DNA from: Actinacidiphila glaucinigra
Lineage (GTDB): Bacteria; Actinomycetota; Actinomycetes; Streptomycetales; Streptomycetaceae
Length of the DNA stretch: 64,000 nucleotides
Reading direction: 5' to 3'
NCBI RefSeq assembly: GCF_900188405.1
Contig: NZ_FZOF01000001.1
Coordinates: 310,001 to 374,000, forward strand
Within the stretch, counting starts at the first letter, position 1. The number at the start of each line of letters is the position of its first letter. Shown here one piece after another: positions 43,458-52,016 of this stretch. Under the pieces are notes generated by a model. It was not told where the DNA came from. It made no database searches and worked only from the letters and a program-made list of their open reading frames with translations. Position numbers and translations under genes: made by a program.

Positions 43458-44357
43458 ATGCCCGCCCCGTCAGCCTCGCCCGACCGGCAGACGGTCGAGG
43501 TGGACGGCCGCCGAGTGGTCCTCACCCACCTGGACAAGGTCGTCTTCCCGGTCACCGGCCACACCAAGGCACAGCTGCTGCAGTACTACGCGAGCATCGC
43601 CCCGGTGCTGGTGCCGCACGCCGCCGGGCGCCTCGCCTCCTTCGTCCGAGCCCCCGAGGGCCCGCACGCCCAGCGGTGGTTCGCCAAACGCCCGCCCGCC
43701 GGCACGCCCGACTGGGTGACCACCGCCGGGGAGGCCCGCGAACCGCACATCGTCGTCGACTCCACCCCCGCCCTGGTCACCATGGCCAACCTCGGCGCCT
43801 GGGAGGTCCACGTCCCGCAGTGGACCGCGGCGGGCGGCCGCGACGCCCACGACCGGCTCGTCCTCGACCTCGACCCCGGCGAGGGCGCCGACCTCGTCCT
43901 GTGCTGCCGGGTCGCCGAACGCCTGCGGCAGATGATGGAGGACGACGGGCTCACCGCCTTCCCCGTCACCTCCGGCAGCAAGGGGCTCCACCTGTACGCG
44001 CCGCTGCGGCCCGCCAGCGAGGCCGCCGCCACCGGCTACGCCAAGGCGCTCGCCGCCCGTATGCGTGACGAGCACCCCGGACTCGTCGTGTTCTCCATGA
44101 CCCGCAGCCTGCGCGCCGGGAAGATCTTCATCGACTGGTCCCAGAACGCCTCCGCGAAGACCACCGCCTGCCCCTACACCCTGCGGCTGCGCGACCGCCC
44201 CGGCGTCGCGGCCCCCGTCACCTGGGACGAGGTCGCCTCCTGCCGGACGGCGGAGGACCTCGCCTTCACCCCCGAGGAGGTCCTGCGGCGCGCCGCCGAC
44301 CACGGCGACCTGCTGGCCGCCCTCGACGGCGCCGCCGGACGCGGCACCCTGCCGTGA
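43458..44357 (+). CDS. LigD polymerase domain, stand-alone (end-joining primase/polymerase)
   Basis: 299 residues forming the LigD-type polymerase/primase alone. Family markers are VEVDGRRVVLTHLDKVVFP, FAKRPPAGTPDW, VLDLDPGEGADL (catalytic Asp pair), PVTSGSKGLHLYAPL and KIFIDWSQNASAKTT. It fills gaps and adds nucleotides at Ku-bound ends. The ligase is in a separate gene 13 bp downstream, unlike the three-domain LigD of mycobacteria. No nuclease module is seen in the window. ATG 43458. Confidence 0.95.
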   Translation: MPAPSASPDRQTVEVDGRRVVLTHLDKVVFPVTGHTKAQLLQYYASIAPVLVPHAAGRLASFVRAPEGPHAQRWFAKRPPAGTPDWVTTAGEAREPHIVVDSTPALVTMANLGAWEVHVPQWTAAGGRDAHDRLVLDLDPGEGADLVLCCRVAERLRQMMEDDGLTAFPVTSGSKGLHLYAPLRPASEAAATGYAKALAARMRDEHPGLVVFSMTRSLRAGKIFIDWSQNASAKTTACPYTLRLRDRPGVAAPVTWDEVASCRTAEDLAFTPEEVLRRAADHGDLLAALDGAAGRGTLP

Positions 44358-44370
44358 CGGGCGCCCCCAC

Positions 44371-45246
44371 GTGACCGATCCGCTCCCGCTCCCCGTCCGT
44401 GTCGCCCTGGCCCGCCGTGTGGACACCGTTCCCGCGGCCGACGCCCTTCCCGGCGGGTGCGCCTACGAGCCCAAGTTCGACGGCCACCGCATGGTCGTCC
44501 TCACCGGCCCCGTACGTCTGCAGACCCGCTCCGGCCGGCTCGTGACGGCGACCTTCCCCGAGATCGCCGAGGCCGCCGGGGCGCTGCCGCCGGGGGTCGT
44601 CCTCGACGGCGAGGTCGTCATCTGGCGGGACGGCCGCATCGACTTCGGCGCCCTCCAGCGCCGCGCGCTGCGCGGCTCCCGCCGCGGCCCCGTCCTCCCC
44701 GCCAACTATGCGGCCTTCGACCTGCTCGCGGCCGCCGGCACCGACCTGCGCGGCCGCCCGTACGACGAACGCCGGGCCGCCCTCGTCGCCCTGCTGGCGC
44801 CGCTCGGGCCGCCGTTGCAGGCCGTACCCATGACGACCGACCGCGACGAGGCCGTCCAGTGGTACACCTCGCTCGCCCCGGCGGGCATCGAGGGCCTCGT
44901 CGTCAAGGGCCGCGGCCAGCGCTACCGCCCCGACCGCCGCGACTGGCTCAAGCTCCGCCACGCCGTCCCGCAGGACGCCGAGGCCATCGGCTTCACCGGC
45001 ACCCCCCGCGCCCCGCGTGCCCTCGTCCTCGACCTCGGCGACGGCCCCTTCGCCTCCGCGCCCCTGGACGCCCCCCTCCGCACCCAGCTCGCCGCGCTCC
45101 TCGTCCCCCCGACGCCCACGGCCGCCGCGGCCCTCGACGACGGCACCCCCTACCGCCCGCTGCCCGCCCCCCTCCCCGTCGAGATCCTCCAGGGCGAGGG
45201 CCGCCACGCCCTCACCGCGGTGCTCCGCCTCCGGCCCGAGGCGTGA
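44371..45246 (+). CDS. ATP-dependent DNA ligase (LigD ligase module)
   Basis: 291 residues. The adenylation motif is YEPKFDGHR with Lys35 as the AMP acceptor. Other motifs are VVLDGEVVIW, YAAFDLLAA, EGLVVKGRG and RDWLKLRH, followed by a short OB-type C-terminal part. It would seal the breaks prepared by the upstream polymerase. Start GTG 44371 is 13 bp after that stop, so the pair is an operon. The product is shorter than replicative or mycobacterial LigB-type ligases. Confidence 0.93.
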   Translation: MTDPLPLPVRVALARRVDTVPAADALPGGCAYEPKFDGHRMVVLTGPVRLQTRSGRLVTATFPEIAEAAGALPPGVVLDGEVVIWRDGRIDFGALQRRALRGSRRGPVLPANYAAFDLLAAAGTDLRGRPYDERRAALVALLAPLGPPLQAVPMTTDRDEAVQWYTSLAPAGIEGLVVKGRGQRYRPDRRDWLKLRHAVPQDAEAIGFTGTPRAPRALVLDLGDGPFASAPLDAPLRTQLAALLVPPTPTAAAALDDGTPYRPLPAPLPVEILQGEGRHALTAVLRLRPEA

Positions 45247-45300
45247 GGGGCGGAGGGGTTCACGGGCGGAGGAGTTCACCACCCCGCCGAGGAAAGCCCG

Positions 45301-45329
45301 TTGAGCGGCGGTCGGCGCCGGAATACCAT
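45301..45329 (+). promoter_or_regulatory. Promoter of the M48 peptidase gene
   Basis: TTGAGC (45301-45306) and TACCAT (45324-45329) with a 17-base spacer form a good vegetative promoter. It lies inside the longest open frame, which argues for the internal start ATG 45391 (AGGAG at 45374-45378) for the M48 gene. Confidence 0.55.
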
Positions 45330-45390
45330 GACGCGTCGCCGCCCGGTCCGTCGCGTGCGACTCCCCGGTTCCCAGGAGACTCCTTCCGGC

Positions 45391-46941
45391 ATGCGCGCGT
45401 TCCTCCAGGCCGTCCTGCTGCTCGTCCTGCTGCTCGGCTTCTACGTCATGACCCTCGGCCTGCTCGCGGCGATCGTGGCCGCCGACGTCGTCCTCACCGA
45501 CGTCGCACTGCGGCAGGGCTATGTGACCTTCCTGTTCCTGGGCATCAGTGTCGCCTTCGCCTCACCGCTGGTGTCGGGCCTGTTCGCCTCCGTCCGCGGC
45601 GTCAACCGCCATCGGCCCGACGGGATTCGGGTGACCGCGCAGGAGCAGCCGGAGCTGTGGGCGCGTGTGCGCCGGGTGGCCGAGGCCATGGAGACCTCGG
45701 CCCCCGTCGAGCTCTGGCTCGTGGCGGAGCCGGTGGCGGCGGTCTGGCAGAGTTCCTGGGTGCTCGGGCTGATCCCCGGGCCCCGGCGGATGGTGCTGGG
45801 CATCCCGTTCCTCACCGGCCTGACGGAACGCCAGATCGACGCGGTCATCGCCCATGAACTCGGCCACTTCGCCCAGCGTCACACCGTCCTGGCGGGGCTG
45901 GCCGCCCGCAACCGCGTCGGTCTGATGCGGGTCCTGGAGCGGTACGCCGAGGACGGCAACGGCATCGGCCACGCGATGGGCTCGATGTTCGCCGGCTACG
46001 CCCGCTTCTGCCTGCGGACGACGCAGGCCCAGGCACGCCTCGGGGAACTCGCCGCGGACCGCGCCGCCGCGGGGATCGCCGGACGGGACACCACCGCCGC
46101 CGCCCTGCGCCGTATCCCCCTGCTCGACGCCGCGCACACCCGCTACGTTCGCGAGTACGCCGGCATCGGCACCGCGCTCGGTCTGCTCCCCCCGGCCCAG
46201 GAGGTCCACTCCGGCTTCCGTGCGTTCCTGGACAGCGGCACCTGGCAGGAGGAGGAGCGGCGGCTGATCGACGACCCGCCCCGGGAGAAGACCTCGCCCT
46301 ACGACTCCCACCCCCCGATGCGCGAGCGGGTCGCGGCGATCGAGGCACTGCCCGCCGACGCCGCCGGGACGTTCCCCGGCGAGCCGTCGCCGGCGGGAAC
46401 CGGCCTCGTCAGGGACCTCGCGGGAACCGGCGCCCGCACCGTGCTGGCGCTTCCCGGGGCCGCGGAGCTGCGGCAGCTGCCGTGGCGGGACCTGGCCGCC
46501 GAGGTGGGGACGGCGGAGCTCGGCACCGAGGCGACACCGGTGCTCCGGGCGGGCCGCGCGGTCCTGCGCAGGACCGCGGACCTCGCGATGCTGCTGGACG
46601 CGGTCGACGCCGGGCAGTGGGCGGAGGTCGTCGACTGCATGCCGCGTCCCGGCCACGGGGGCCACATGCTGCTCGACGACTCGCTGCGGGCCCGCGCCCG
46701 CGCCGACGCCGTGGACGCGCTGTACTCCCTGGTGCTGACGGCCCTGGTCGAGGGCGGCCGGGCCCGCTGGGAGCTGGACTGGGAACGCGGCAGGCACCTG
46801 GAGTTCGACGAGGGGGTCCATGCCGCCCTGGACCGGGCCATGGACGCCGCCGTGTCCCCCGGGGAGGGAGCCGAACCGGACACCTCGGGCCTGCGCGACC
46901 TCCTCGGGCTGCCCGCGGACCGGGCACCGGCTCAGCCCTGA
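45391..46941 (+). CDS. M48-family (HtpX/Ste24-like) zinc metallopeptidase
   Basis: 516 residues. Two N-terminal membrane segments (FLQAVLLLVLLLGFYVMTLGL and a second near 50-70) precede the catalytic domain with VIAHELGHFAQRH (His155, Glu156, His159) and a downstream ELAADRAAAG carrying the third ligand. DSHPPMRERVAAIE is also typical of M48 proteins. The C-terminal 200 residues are soluble and unmatched to me. An upstream in-frame ATG at 45328 is possible, but the promoter lies across it. Ends overlapping the convergent PHP gene by ten bases. Confidence 0.85.
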   Translation: MRAFLQAVLLLVLLLGFYVMTLGLLAAIVAADVVLTDVALRQGYVTFLFLGISVAFASPLVSGLFASVRGVNRHRPDGIRVTAQEQPELWARVRRVAEAMETSAPVELWLVAEPVAAVWQSSWVLGLIPGPRRMVLGIPFLTGLTERQIDAVIAHELGHFAQRHTVLAGLAARNRVGLMRVLERYAEDGNGIGHAMGSMFAGYARFCLRTTQAQARLGELAADRAAAGIAGRDTTAAALRRIPLLDAAHTRYVREYAGIGTALGLLPPAQEVHSGFRAFLDSGTWQEEERRLIDDPPREKTSPYDSHPPMRERVAAIEALPADAAGTFPGEPSPAGTGLVRDLAGTGARTVLALPGAAELRQLPWRDLAAEVGTAELGTEATPVLRAGRAVLRRTADLAMLLDAVDAGQWAEVVDCMPRPGHGGHMLLDDSLRARARADAVDALYSLVLTALVEGGRARWELDWERGRHLEFDEGVHAALDRAMDAAVSPGEGAEPDTSGLRDLLGLPADRAPAQP

Positions 46942-47987
46942 GCGGCCGCCGCCGGCACCTCGCGGGTGCGGGTCCAGCGCAGCAGGGTGTCCGCGTCCCA
47001 GGTGTTGACGACCCGCTCAGGGGGGACGCCGCACTCCTCTGCGCGGGCGCAGCCGTTGATCTGCCAGTCCAGCTGGCCGGGGGCGTGGGCGTCGCTGTCG
47101 ATGCTGAAGAGCACCCCGGCCTCCACGGCCTTGCGCAGCAGCCGGCGCGGCGGGTCGAGGCGGTCCGGGCGGCTGTTGATCTCCACGGCCACCCCGAAGC
47201 GCTCACAGGCGGCGAAGACCAGGTCCGCGTCGAACTCCGACTCCGGGCGGAGCTTGCCGGACACCAGCCGGCCCGTGCAGTGGCCGAGCACGTCCACCAG
47301 GGGGTTGCTGATCGCGGAGATCATCCGCCGGGTCATCTCGTCCCGGTCCATCCGCAGTTTGGAGTGGACGGAGGCGACGACCACGTCCAGCCGGCCCAGC
47401 AGCTCCGCGTTCTGGTCGAGGGCGCCGTCGGCGAGGATGTCGCACTCGATGCCGGTGAGCAGCCGGAAGGAGCCGCCGAGGCGGGCGCCGACCTCGGCCA
47501 CCACCTCCAGCTGGGCGCGCAGCCGCTCGGCGGTCAGCCCCCGGGCCACGGTCAGCCGGGGGGAGTGGTCGGTGAGCGCCGCCCACTCGTGGCCCAGCTC
47601 CATCGCGGTGCGGGCCATCGTCTCGATCGGGCTGCCGCCGTCGGACCAGTCGGAGTGCAGATGGCAGTCGCCGCGCAGCGCGGCCCGCATCCGCAGCCCC
47701 GCGCCGCCCTCCGGCCGGGGGACCGCGTCCGCGGCGCCCTCCGCCAGCCGGGTGAGGTAGGCGGGCCGATCGCCCGCCAGCGCCTCCCGGACGACCGCGG
47801 CGGTCTTCGGGCCGAGCCCCTTGACCTCCTCCAGGCCGCCCGCCCGTTCCGCGCGCCGCCGGAGCTCCTCCGGCGGCATCGCGGCGACCGCGGCGGACGC
47901 GCCGCGGAAGGCACGGACCCGGTAGGTCGGGGCACCGTCCCGCTCCAGCAGGAAGGCGATCCGGTCCAGCGCCGCTACGGGGTCCAT
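46932..47987 (-). CDS. PHP-domain protein with helix-hairpin-helix region
   Basis: 351 residues. N-terminal helix-hairpin-helix segments (RIAFLLERDGAPTYRVRAFRGA; EEVKGLGPKTAAVV) are followed by a PHP metallo-hydrolase domain: GDCHLHSDWSDGGSP, LTDHSPRL, GIECDIL, VASVHSK and FSIDSDAH. This is the layout of the polymerase X C-terminal part without the polymerase domain. Such stand-alone proteins may be phosphoesterases or 3'-5' nucleases, but the activity is unproven. ATG 47987. Confidence 0.85.
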   Translation of the reverse strand: MDPVAALDRIAFLLERDGAPTYRVRAFRGASAAVAAMPPEELRRRAERAGGLEEVKGLGPKTAAVVREALAGDRPAYLTRLAEGAADAVPRPEGGAGLRMRAALRGDCHLHSDWSDGGSPIETMARTAMELGHEWAALTDHSPRLTVARGLTAERLRAQLEVVAEVGARLGGSFRLLTGIECDILADGALDQNAELLGRLDVVVASVHSKLRMDRDEMTRRMISAISNPLVDVLGHCTGRLVSGKLRPESEFDADLVFAACERFGVAVEINSRPDRLDPPRRLLRKAVEAGVLFSIDSDAHAPGQLDWQINGCARAEECGVPPERVVNTWDADTLLRWTRTREVPAAAAQG

Positions 47988-47997
47988 GCCTCCAGGA

Positions 47998-48819
47998 TCA
48001 GGTCTTGTTGCGGAACCTCGCCACCGCCAGCGGCGCGCTGATCGCCGTGATGCCCACGGCCCACATCACCGTCATCATCGCCGAGTGCGCGACGGCGCCG
48101 CCGTTGATCAGGTTGCGGGAGGCGTCCGCGAGGTTGGACAGCGGGTTGTAGCGGGTGAAGGCCTCCAGCCAGCCCGGCATGGTCGTCGGCTTGGCGAAGA
48201 TCGAGCTCCCGAACTGCAGCGGCAGGACGACGATCATGGCGAGTCCCTGGACGGACTGGGGGGTCCGGGCGACCAGACCCAGGAGGATGAAGACCCACAT
48301 CAGCGAGGCCCCGAAGGCGAGCGACAGCACCACCGCGCCCAGCAGCCCGAACACCCCGTTGTCCACGTGCAGTCCGAGGATGAAGCCCATCAGGAGGAGG
48401 ATCACGGTGGCGACCAGCGCCCGGCCGATCTCCACCACGATCTTCGCGATCAGCACGGAGGAACGGGCGATCGGCATCGTGCGGAAGCGGTCCATCACCC
48501 CGGTCTTGAAGTCCGAGTTGACGCCCGTGCCGACGGCCATGGCGATGTTCATGCCCATCATGGCCATCAGGCCGGGCACCATGTAGTTGACGTACTTCTC
48601 CTGGCTGCCCTCGAGCGCGCCGCCGAAGACGTACACGAACAGCAGCGTGAAGACGATCGGCATCAGCAGCGCGTCGAACATCGACTCCGGGTCCTGCCGG
48701 ATCTGCAGCACGTTGCGCCGCACGAGGGCGCCGATGTGCCGCAGGTTGGCGCGCAGCCCGATCCGCGGATCGGCGGCCGCGGCCCTGGTGTTCCCCGCGG
48801 GGACGGTGACGGCGCTCAT
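47998..48819 (-). CDS. ABC-2 type drug efflux permease, DrrB-like
   Basis: A 273-residue membrane subunit with six helices, of the daunorubicin-resistance DrrB type. Markers are ALVRRNVLQIRQDPESMFDALLMPIVFTLLF, GVNSDFKTGVMDRFRTMPI and AKPTTMPGWLEAFTRYNPLSNL. Start ATG 48819 overlaps the stop of the ATPase gene (ATGA, 48816-48819), so the two are translationally coupled. Probably exports a hydrophobic or amphiphilic compound. It ends ten bases before the PHP gene start. Confidence 0.92.
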   Translation of the reverse strand: MSAVTVPAGNTRAAAADPRIGLRANLRHIGALVRRNVLQIRQDPESMFDALLMPIVFTLLFVYVFGGALEGSQEKYVNYMVPGLMAMMGMNIAMAVGTGVNSDFKTGVMDRFRTMPIARSSVLIAKIVVEIGRALVATVILLLMGFILGLHVDNGVFGLLGAVVLSLAFGASLMWVFILLGLVARTPQSVQGLAMIVVLPLQFGSSIFAKPTTMPGWLEAFTRYNPLSNLADASRNLINGGAVAHSAMMTVMWAVGITAISAPLAVARFRNKT

Positions 48820-49796
48820 GCCGCGAGCTCCTCTCGCTCCTGGGTGCCGCTGCCGCGCGTGACGGCCAGGAACACCTCGTCCAGACTGGGCAGATGGGTG
48901 TCGATGCCGGCGATGGCGAAGCCCTGTGCGCCGAGCGCGGCCACGACCTCCGTCAGCTGCTCGTCGCTGAGGATCGGCACGTTGAGGACCCCGCCCGCGT
49001 GGTCCGCGACGGCCTGCGCGCCCCTGCCGAGCGCCGCCGCCATCGCGTCCAGCACCCCGGGGTCCACCGGCCGCACCTGCAGCGTCCGGCCGCCGACCTT
49101 CGCCTTCAGCTCCTCGACCCGGCCCCCGGCGATCACCCGGCCCCGGTCGATGACCGTCAGCTCGTGCGCGAGCTTCTCGGCCTCCTCCATGTACTGCGTG
49201 GTCAGCAGCACGGTCGAACCGTCCGCGACCATGTTCCGCACTTCCTCCCACACCTCGTTGCGGGTGCGGGGGTCCAGGCCGGTGGTCGGCTCGTCCAGGT
49301 ACAGCACCGCCGGGCGGCCGATCATCGACGCCGCCAGGTCCAGGCGCCGGCGCATGCCTCCCGAGTACTCCTTGGCGGGCTTGCGGGCGGCGTCCGTCAG
49401 CGAGAACCGCTCCAGCAGCTCGTCCGCCCTGCCGCGGGCGTCCCGCCGGGACAGGTCCAGCAGCCGGCCGATCATGTAGAGGTTCTCGCGGCCCGACAGC
49501 GACTCGTCGACCGAGGCGTACTGCCCGGTCAACCCGATCACCCGGCGCAACTGCCGGGGCTGCGTCAGCACGTCGTACCCGGCCACCGTCGCCGTGCCGG
49601 CGTCCGGCCGGATCAGCGTGGACAGGATCCGTACCAGCGTCGTCTTCCCGGCGCCGTTCGGCCCCAGCACGCCGAGCACGGTCCCCTGCCGCACGTCCAG
49701 GTCCACCCCGTCGAGGGCCTTCGTCTCCCCGTAGCGCTTCACGAGCCCCCGCACCCTGACGGCGGTGTCCGCGCTCTTGGCATCTCGTTGTGTCAT
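48816..49796 (-). CDS. ABC transporter ATPase, DrrA-like
   Basis: A 326-residue ATPase: VLGPNGAGKTTLVR (Walker A), GQYASVDESLSGRENL (Q-loop and DrrA-typical GREN), EYSGGMRRRLDLAASM (signature), VLYLDEPTTGLDPRTR (Walker B), LLTTQYMEEAE (H-loop replaced by Gln as in DrrA relatives). The C-terminal extension holds LPSLDEVFLAVT. It works with the downstream permease. The promoter upstream holds five phased CCGACA repeats. Start ATG 49796. Confidence 0.93.
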   Translation of the reverse strand: MTQRDAKSADTAVRVRGLVKRYGETKALDGVDLDVRQGTVLGVLGPNGAGKTTLVRILSTLIRPDAGTATVAGYDVLTQPRQLRRVIGLTGQYASVDESLSGRENLYMIGRLLDLSRRDARGRADELLERFSLTDAARKPAKEYSGGMRRRLDLAASMIGRPAVLYLDEPTTGLDPRTRNEVWEEVRNMVADGSTVLLTTQYMEEAEKLAHELTVIDRGRVIAGGRVEELKAKVGGRTLQVRPVDPGVLDAMAAALGRGAQAVADHAGGVLNVPILSDEQLTEVVAALGAQGFAIAGIDTHLPSLDEVFLAVTRGSGTQEREELAA

Positions 49797-49818
49797 GCCG
49801 CCACGGTCGCGTGTGTCG

Positions 49819-49869
49819 CCGACACGGCGCCGACATATCGCTGACAGCCCCACCGACACCCCACCGACA
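49819..49869 (-). promoter_or_regulatory. Five helically phased hexamers upstream of DrrAB-like genes
   Basis: On the + strand CCGACA occurs at 49819, 49830, 49853 and 49864, with CTGACA at 49841. The steps are 11, 11, 12 and 11 bases. In the gene orientation these read TGTCGG, within 23-73 bases of the start codon, so they cover the promoter. The leftmost copy lies in a 13-bp palindrome (GTGTCG-C-CGACAC, 49813-49825). The spacing suits a protein that binds one face of the helix. Binding is not shown. Confidence 0.6.
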
Positions 49870-49968
49870 CGCCCCCGGCCGCCCGCGCGCCGCACCGGAG
49901 AACGCCGGAGGGGGGACGCGCAGCGCGCGTCCCCCCTCCGGCATCGTCGGGCATCAGGCCCGCAGGGC

Positions 49969-50679
49969 CTACGTGGTGACCGACACCAGCCGCTGGCCCT
50001 GGGACGTGACGACGTCGAAGCGGGAGATGTCGTCCGGCTGCATCCCCGCCGACCCGTCCAGCGTGAGCGGGTTGGGCTGGTCGGAGGTGCCGTAGCCGGC
50101 CGTCGGGACACTCCAGGTGCCGACCGTCTGCTGGGAGCCGTCCTTTCCGACGACGACCAGGCGGCAGGTCAGCGGGCCCTGGACCCCGGCGAGGGTGAGG
50201 CCGACCTCGCTGCCCCACTTCTTCTCGTTGATGCCGACCGTCGCCTTGACGCCCGTGGAGTTGTCGGCGCCCTTGAACTGCTCGGCGTACACCCTGGCCT
50301 GTGCGTCGTCCGAGCCGCCGGAGGCCAGCACCGCGACGGTCGGGGCCGCCACGATCAGCGCCACCGAGGCGGCGAGCGCGAACATCCTGCGCCGGGCGCG
50401 GGTCTTGCGCTCGTCGGAGACCTTGCCGAGGAGACGCCCGAGCACCTTGTCGCCGCTGGGCGGGACAGGTGCGCCGGCACCGGCGGGGGCGAGTTCGGCG
50501 AGCACCGGCACGAGGCCGCTCAACTCGTCGAGCTGCTGCCCGCACTGGTGGCAGATGGCGAGGTGCTGCTCGAAGCGCGCCATGTCGGCGTCGTCGAGCA
50601 CGCCGAGGACGTAGGCCCCGACGTCGACGTGCGGGTCGTGGGGGGTACCTGCCCCGGAGCCGTAACCGTAGACCGTCAC
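49969..50679 (-). CDS. Anti-sigma factor with zinc-finger and RskA-like domain
   Basis: 236 residues. The cytoplasmic N-terminus carries a zinc-binding HLAICHQCGQQLDELSG motif (anti-sigma zinc finger). One membrane helix (MFALAASVALIVAAPTVAVLAS, about 110-130) and an extracytoplasmic domain (VGVKATVGINEKKWGSEVGL, GQRLVSVTT) resemble RskA. It should hold the upstream ECF sigma factor inactive and release it after regulated proteolysis. Its ATG 50679 overlaps the sigma stop (ATGA), so the two are made in fixed proportion. Confidence 0.9.
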   Translation of the reverse strand: MTVYGYGSGAGTPHDPHVDVGAYVLGVLDDADMARFEQHLAICHQCGQQLDELSGLVPVLAELAPAGAGAPVPPSGDKVLGRLLGKVSDERKTRARRRMFALAASVALIVAAPTVAVLASGGSDDAQARVYAEQFKGADNSTGVKATVGINEKKWGSEVGLTLAGVQGPLTCRLVVVGKDGSQQTVGTWSVPTAGYGTSDQPNPLTLDGSAGMQPDDISRFDVVTSQGQRLVSVTT

Positions 50680-51269
50680 GAGGTGGTCACACCCCTTTCC
50701 TCAAGAGCGATTTTCAGGGAGCGGAGGGCGTAGAAGACGCGGGAGCGCACGGTGCCGGGCGGTACCCCCAGCGCCGCCGCGGCCTCGTTGACCGTCCGGC
50801 CCTTGAAGTACGTTTCGATCAGCACCTGGCGGTGGGCCTCGGTGAGATCATCCAGTGCGTCGGAGATCGTCATCAGCCTCAGGGAGCGTTCGAGTTCGTC
50901 CTCGGCCGGGAGCTGGTCGAGGGCGGCCGGGGAGGCCTCCGGTGGCCGTGCCTGACGGCTGCGATGGCCGTCGATCACGATCCGCCGGGCGACCGTCACC
51001 AACCAGGGCCGCAGGGAACGGGCGCCCGGGTCGAGCCGGGACGCGCTCTTCCACGCGCGCAGCAGGGTCTCCTGCACGACGTCCTCGGCCAGGTAGCGGT
51101 CACCGCCGACCAGCCGAAGAACGTAGGCGAAGAGCGCACCCGCGTGTTCGCGGTAGAGCGCCCGCATGAGGTCCTCTTCGGGGACCCCACCTGAGCGATG
51201 GTCGGCCACTAGCGCATCCTGCCCTACTGATCGCTGGGGGTCGAGTCCTCTCAATGCCTGCTGTCCCAT
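50676..51269 (-). CDS. ECF sigma factor (SigK/SigL-like)
   Basis: 197 residues with the two conserved regions of group 4 sigma factors. Region 2 is LYREHAGALFAYVLRLVGGDRYLAEDVVQETLLRAWKSA and region 4 is LTEAHRQVLIETYFKGRTVNEAAAALGVPPGTVRSRVFYALR. The frame starts at ATG 51269, which overlaps the lipoprotein stop (TGATG). Coupling of lipoprotein, sigma and RskA-like anti-sigma in one operon is like the actinobacterial SigK or SigL families. The signal is unknown. Confidence 0.92.
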   Translation of the reverse strand: MGQQALRGLDPQRSVGQDALVADHRSGGVPEEDLMRALYREHAGALFAYVLRLVGGDRYLAEDVVQETLLRAWKSASRLDPGARSLRPWLVTVARRIVIDGHRSRQARPPEASPAALDQLPAEDELERSLRLMTISDALDDLTEAHRQVLIETYFKGRTVNEAAAALGVPPGTVRSRVFYALRSLKIALEERGVTTS

Positions 51270-51814
51270 CAGTACCCGTCTGACCCGTTCTCGGTGGAGG
51301 CGCTCTTCGGCTGCGCGGATGCCCCGGCCTTCTCGCCGTCCGGGGTGGCCGCGTACCAGGTGCGGTTCGAGCCCTGGCCCTTGGTGTCGCCCGGGTTCTT
51401 GTCGCCCGCGAAGTGGTAGAGCGGCATTCCGTTGAGCGTGAGCTGCATCGTGCCGTCGGGACGCTTCACGCTGCCGACCAGGTTCTGGTCCACGCCCTGC
51501 ACCTGGGTGTCCGAGACCGCGGCGGCCGGCTGCCACTGCGTCGCGCACTCGCCGGTGCAGGTCGAGGTCGGCGGGTTGGGCTTGTCCTGCTCGAAGCGGT
51601 ACAGCACCCAGCCCTTCTCGTCGGTGACCAGCTTGCCGAGCTGGGCGTTGTCGACGGTCCGGAGACCGGGGGCCGCTGCGGGCTGCGACGCCTGGATCGC
51701 GCCCACCGGGGGACTGGCATTGTCGACGCCCGCGTTGCAGGCGGTGGCGACGATCAGCGCGGCGGAGGCGAAGGCCCCCGCCCCCACTGATCGGCGCAAC
51801 TTCGGAACGTTCAT
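51269..51814 (-). CDS. Lipoprotein with two YxFxxD motifs, first gene of sigma operon
   Basis: 181 residues. A signal peptide with lipobox region VATACNAG is followed by a domain of the COG4315 type: GWVLYRFEQDK and MPLYHFAGDKNPGD are the two Yx(FWY)xxD repeats. TCTGECATQWQPAAA has a conserved Cys pair. These lipoproteins are surface proteins of unknown role, sometimes under ECF sigma control. Start ATG 51814; the SD is weak. The operon layout suggests that it reports, or is controlled by, the same envelope signal as the sigma factor. Confidence 0.85.
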   Translation of the reverse strand: MNVPKLRRSVGAGAFASAALIVATACNAGVDNASPPVGAIQASQPAAAPGLRTVDNAQLGKLVTDEKGWVLYRFEQDKPNPPTSTCTGECATQWQPAAAVSDTQVQGVDQNLVGSVKRPDGTMQLTLNGMPLYHFAGDKNPGDTKGQGSNRTWYAATPDGEKAGASAQPKSASTENGSDGY

Positions 51815-51837
51815 GCCAAGGCCCCCGGCAATTGTCT

Positions 51838-51869
51838 CGTCGGTGCTCCGCCCCTGGTGGGCGGTTGCC
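51838..51869 (-). promoter_or_regulatory. ECF-type promoter of the lipoprotein-sigma operon
   Basis: In the gene orientation GGCAACC (51869-51863) resembles an ECF -35 element and CGACG (51842-51838) an ECF -10, separated by 20 bases. They lie 24 bases or more upstream of the lipoprotein ATG. This fits an autoregulated ECF promoter, but no consensus for this sigma is known to me. Confidence 0.35.
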
Positions 51870-51910
51870 AACTCATACGGAGGCGAGGGGCGGTGTACTC
51901 AACGTCCTCA

Positions 51911-51952
51911 GAAAAAACTTCCGCCCCGGGGAGGGGGTTCCCGGGGCGGAAG
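51911..51952 (-). terminator. Rho-independent terminator after panB
   Basis: On the minus strand CTTCCGCCCCGGG (51952-51940) pairs perfectly with CCCGGGGCGGAAG (51930-51918) over 13 bases around a 9-base loop. It is followed by TTTTTT (51917-51912). It starts 65 bases after the panB stop and is the best intrinsic terminator in the window. Confidence 0.9.
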
Positions 51953-52016
51953 CCGGCGGTGGGTCGCACCGCCTTTGGGGAAGTCGCGCGTGGCGCCGCG
52001 ACAGGTCGTCGGGAGA

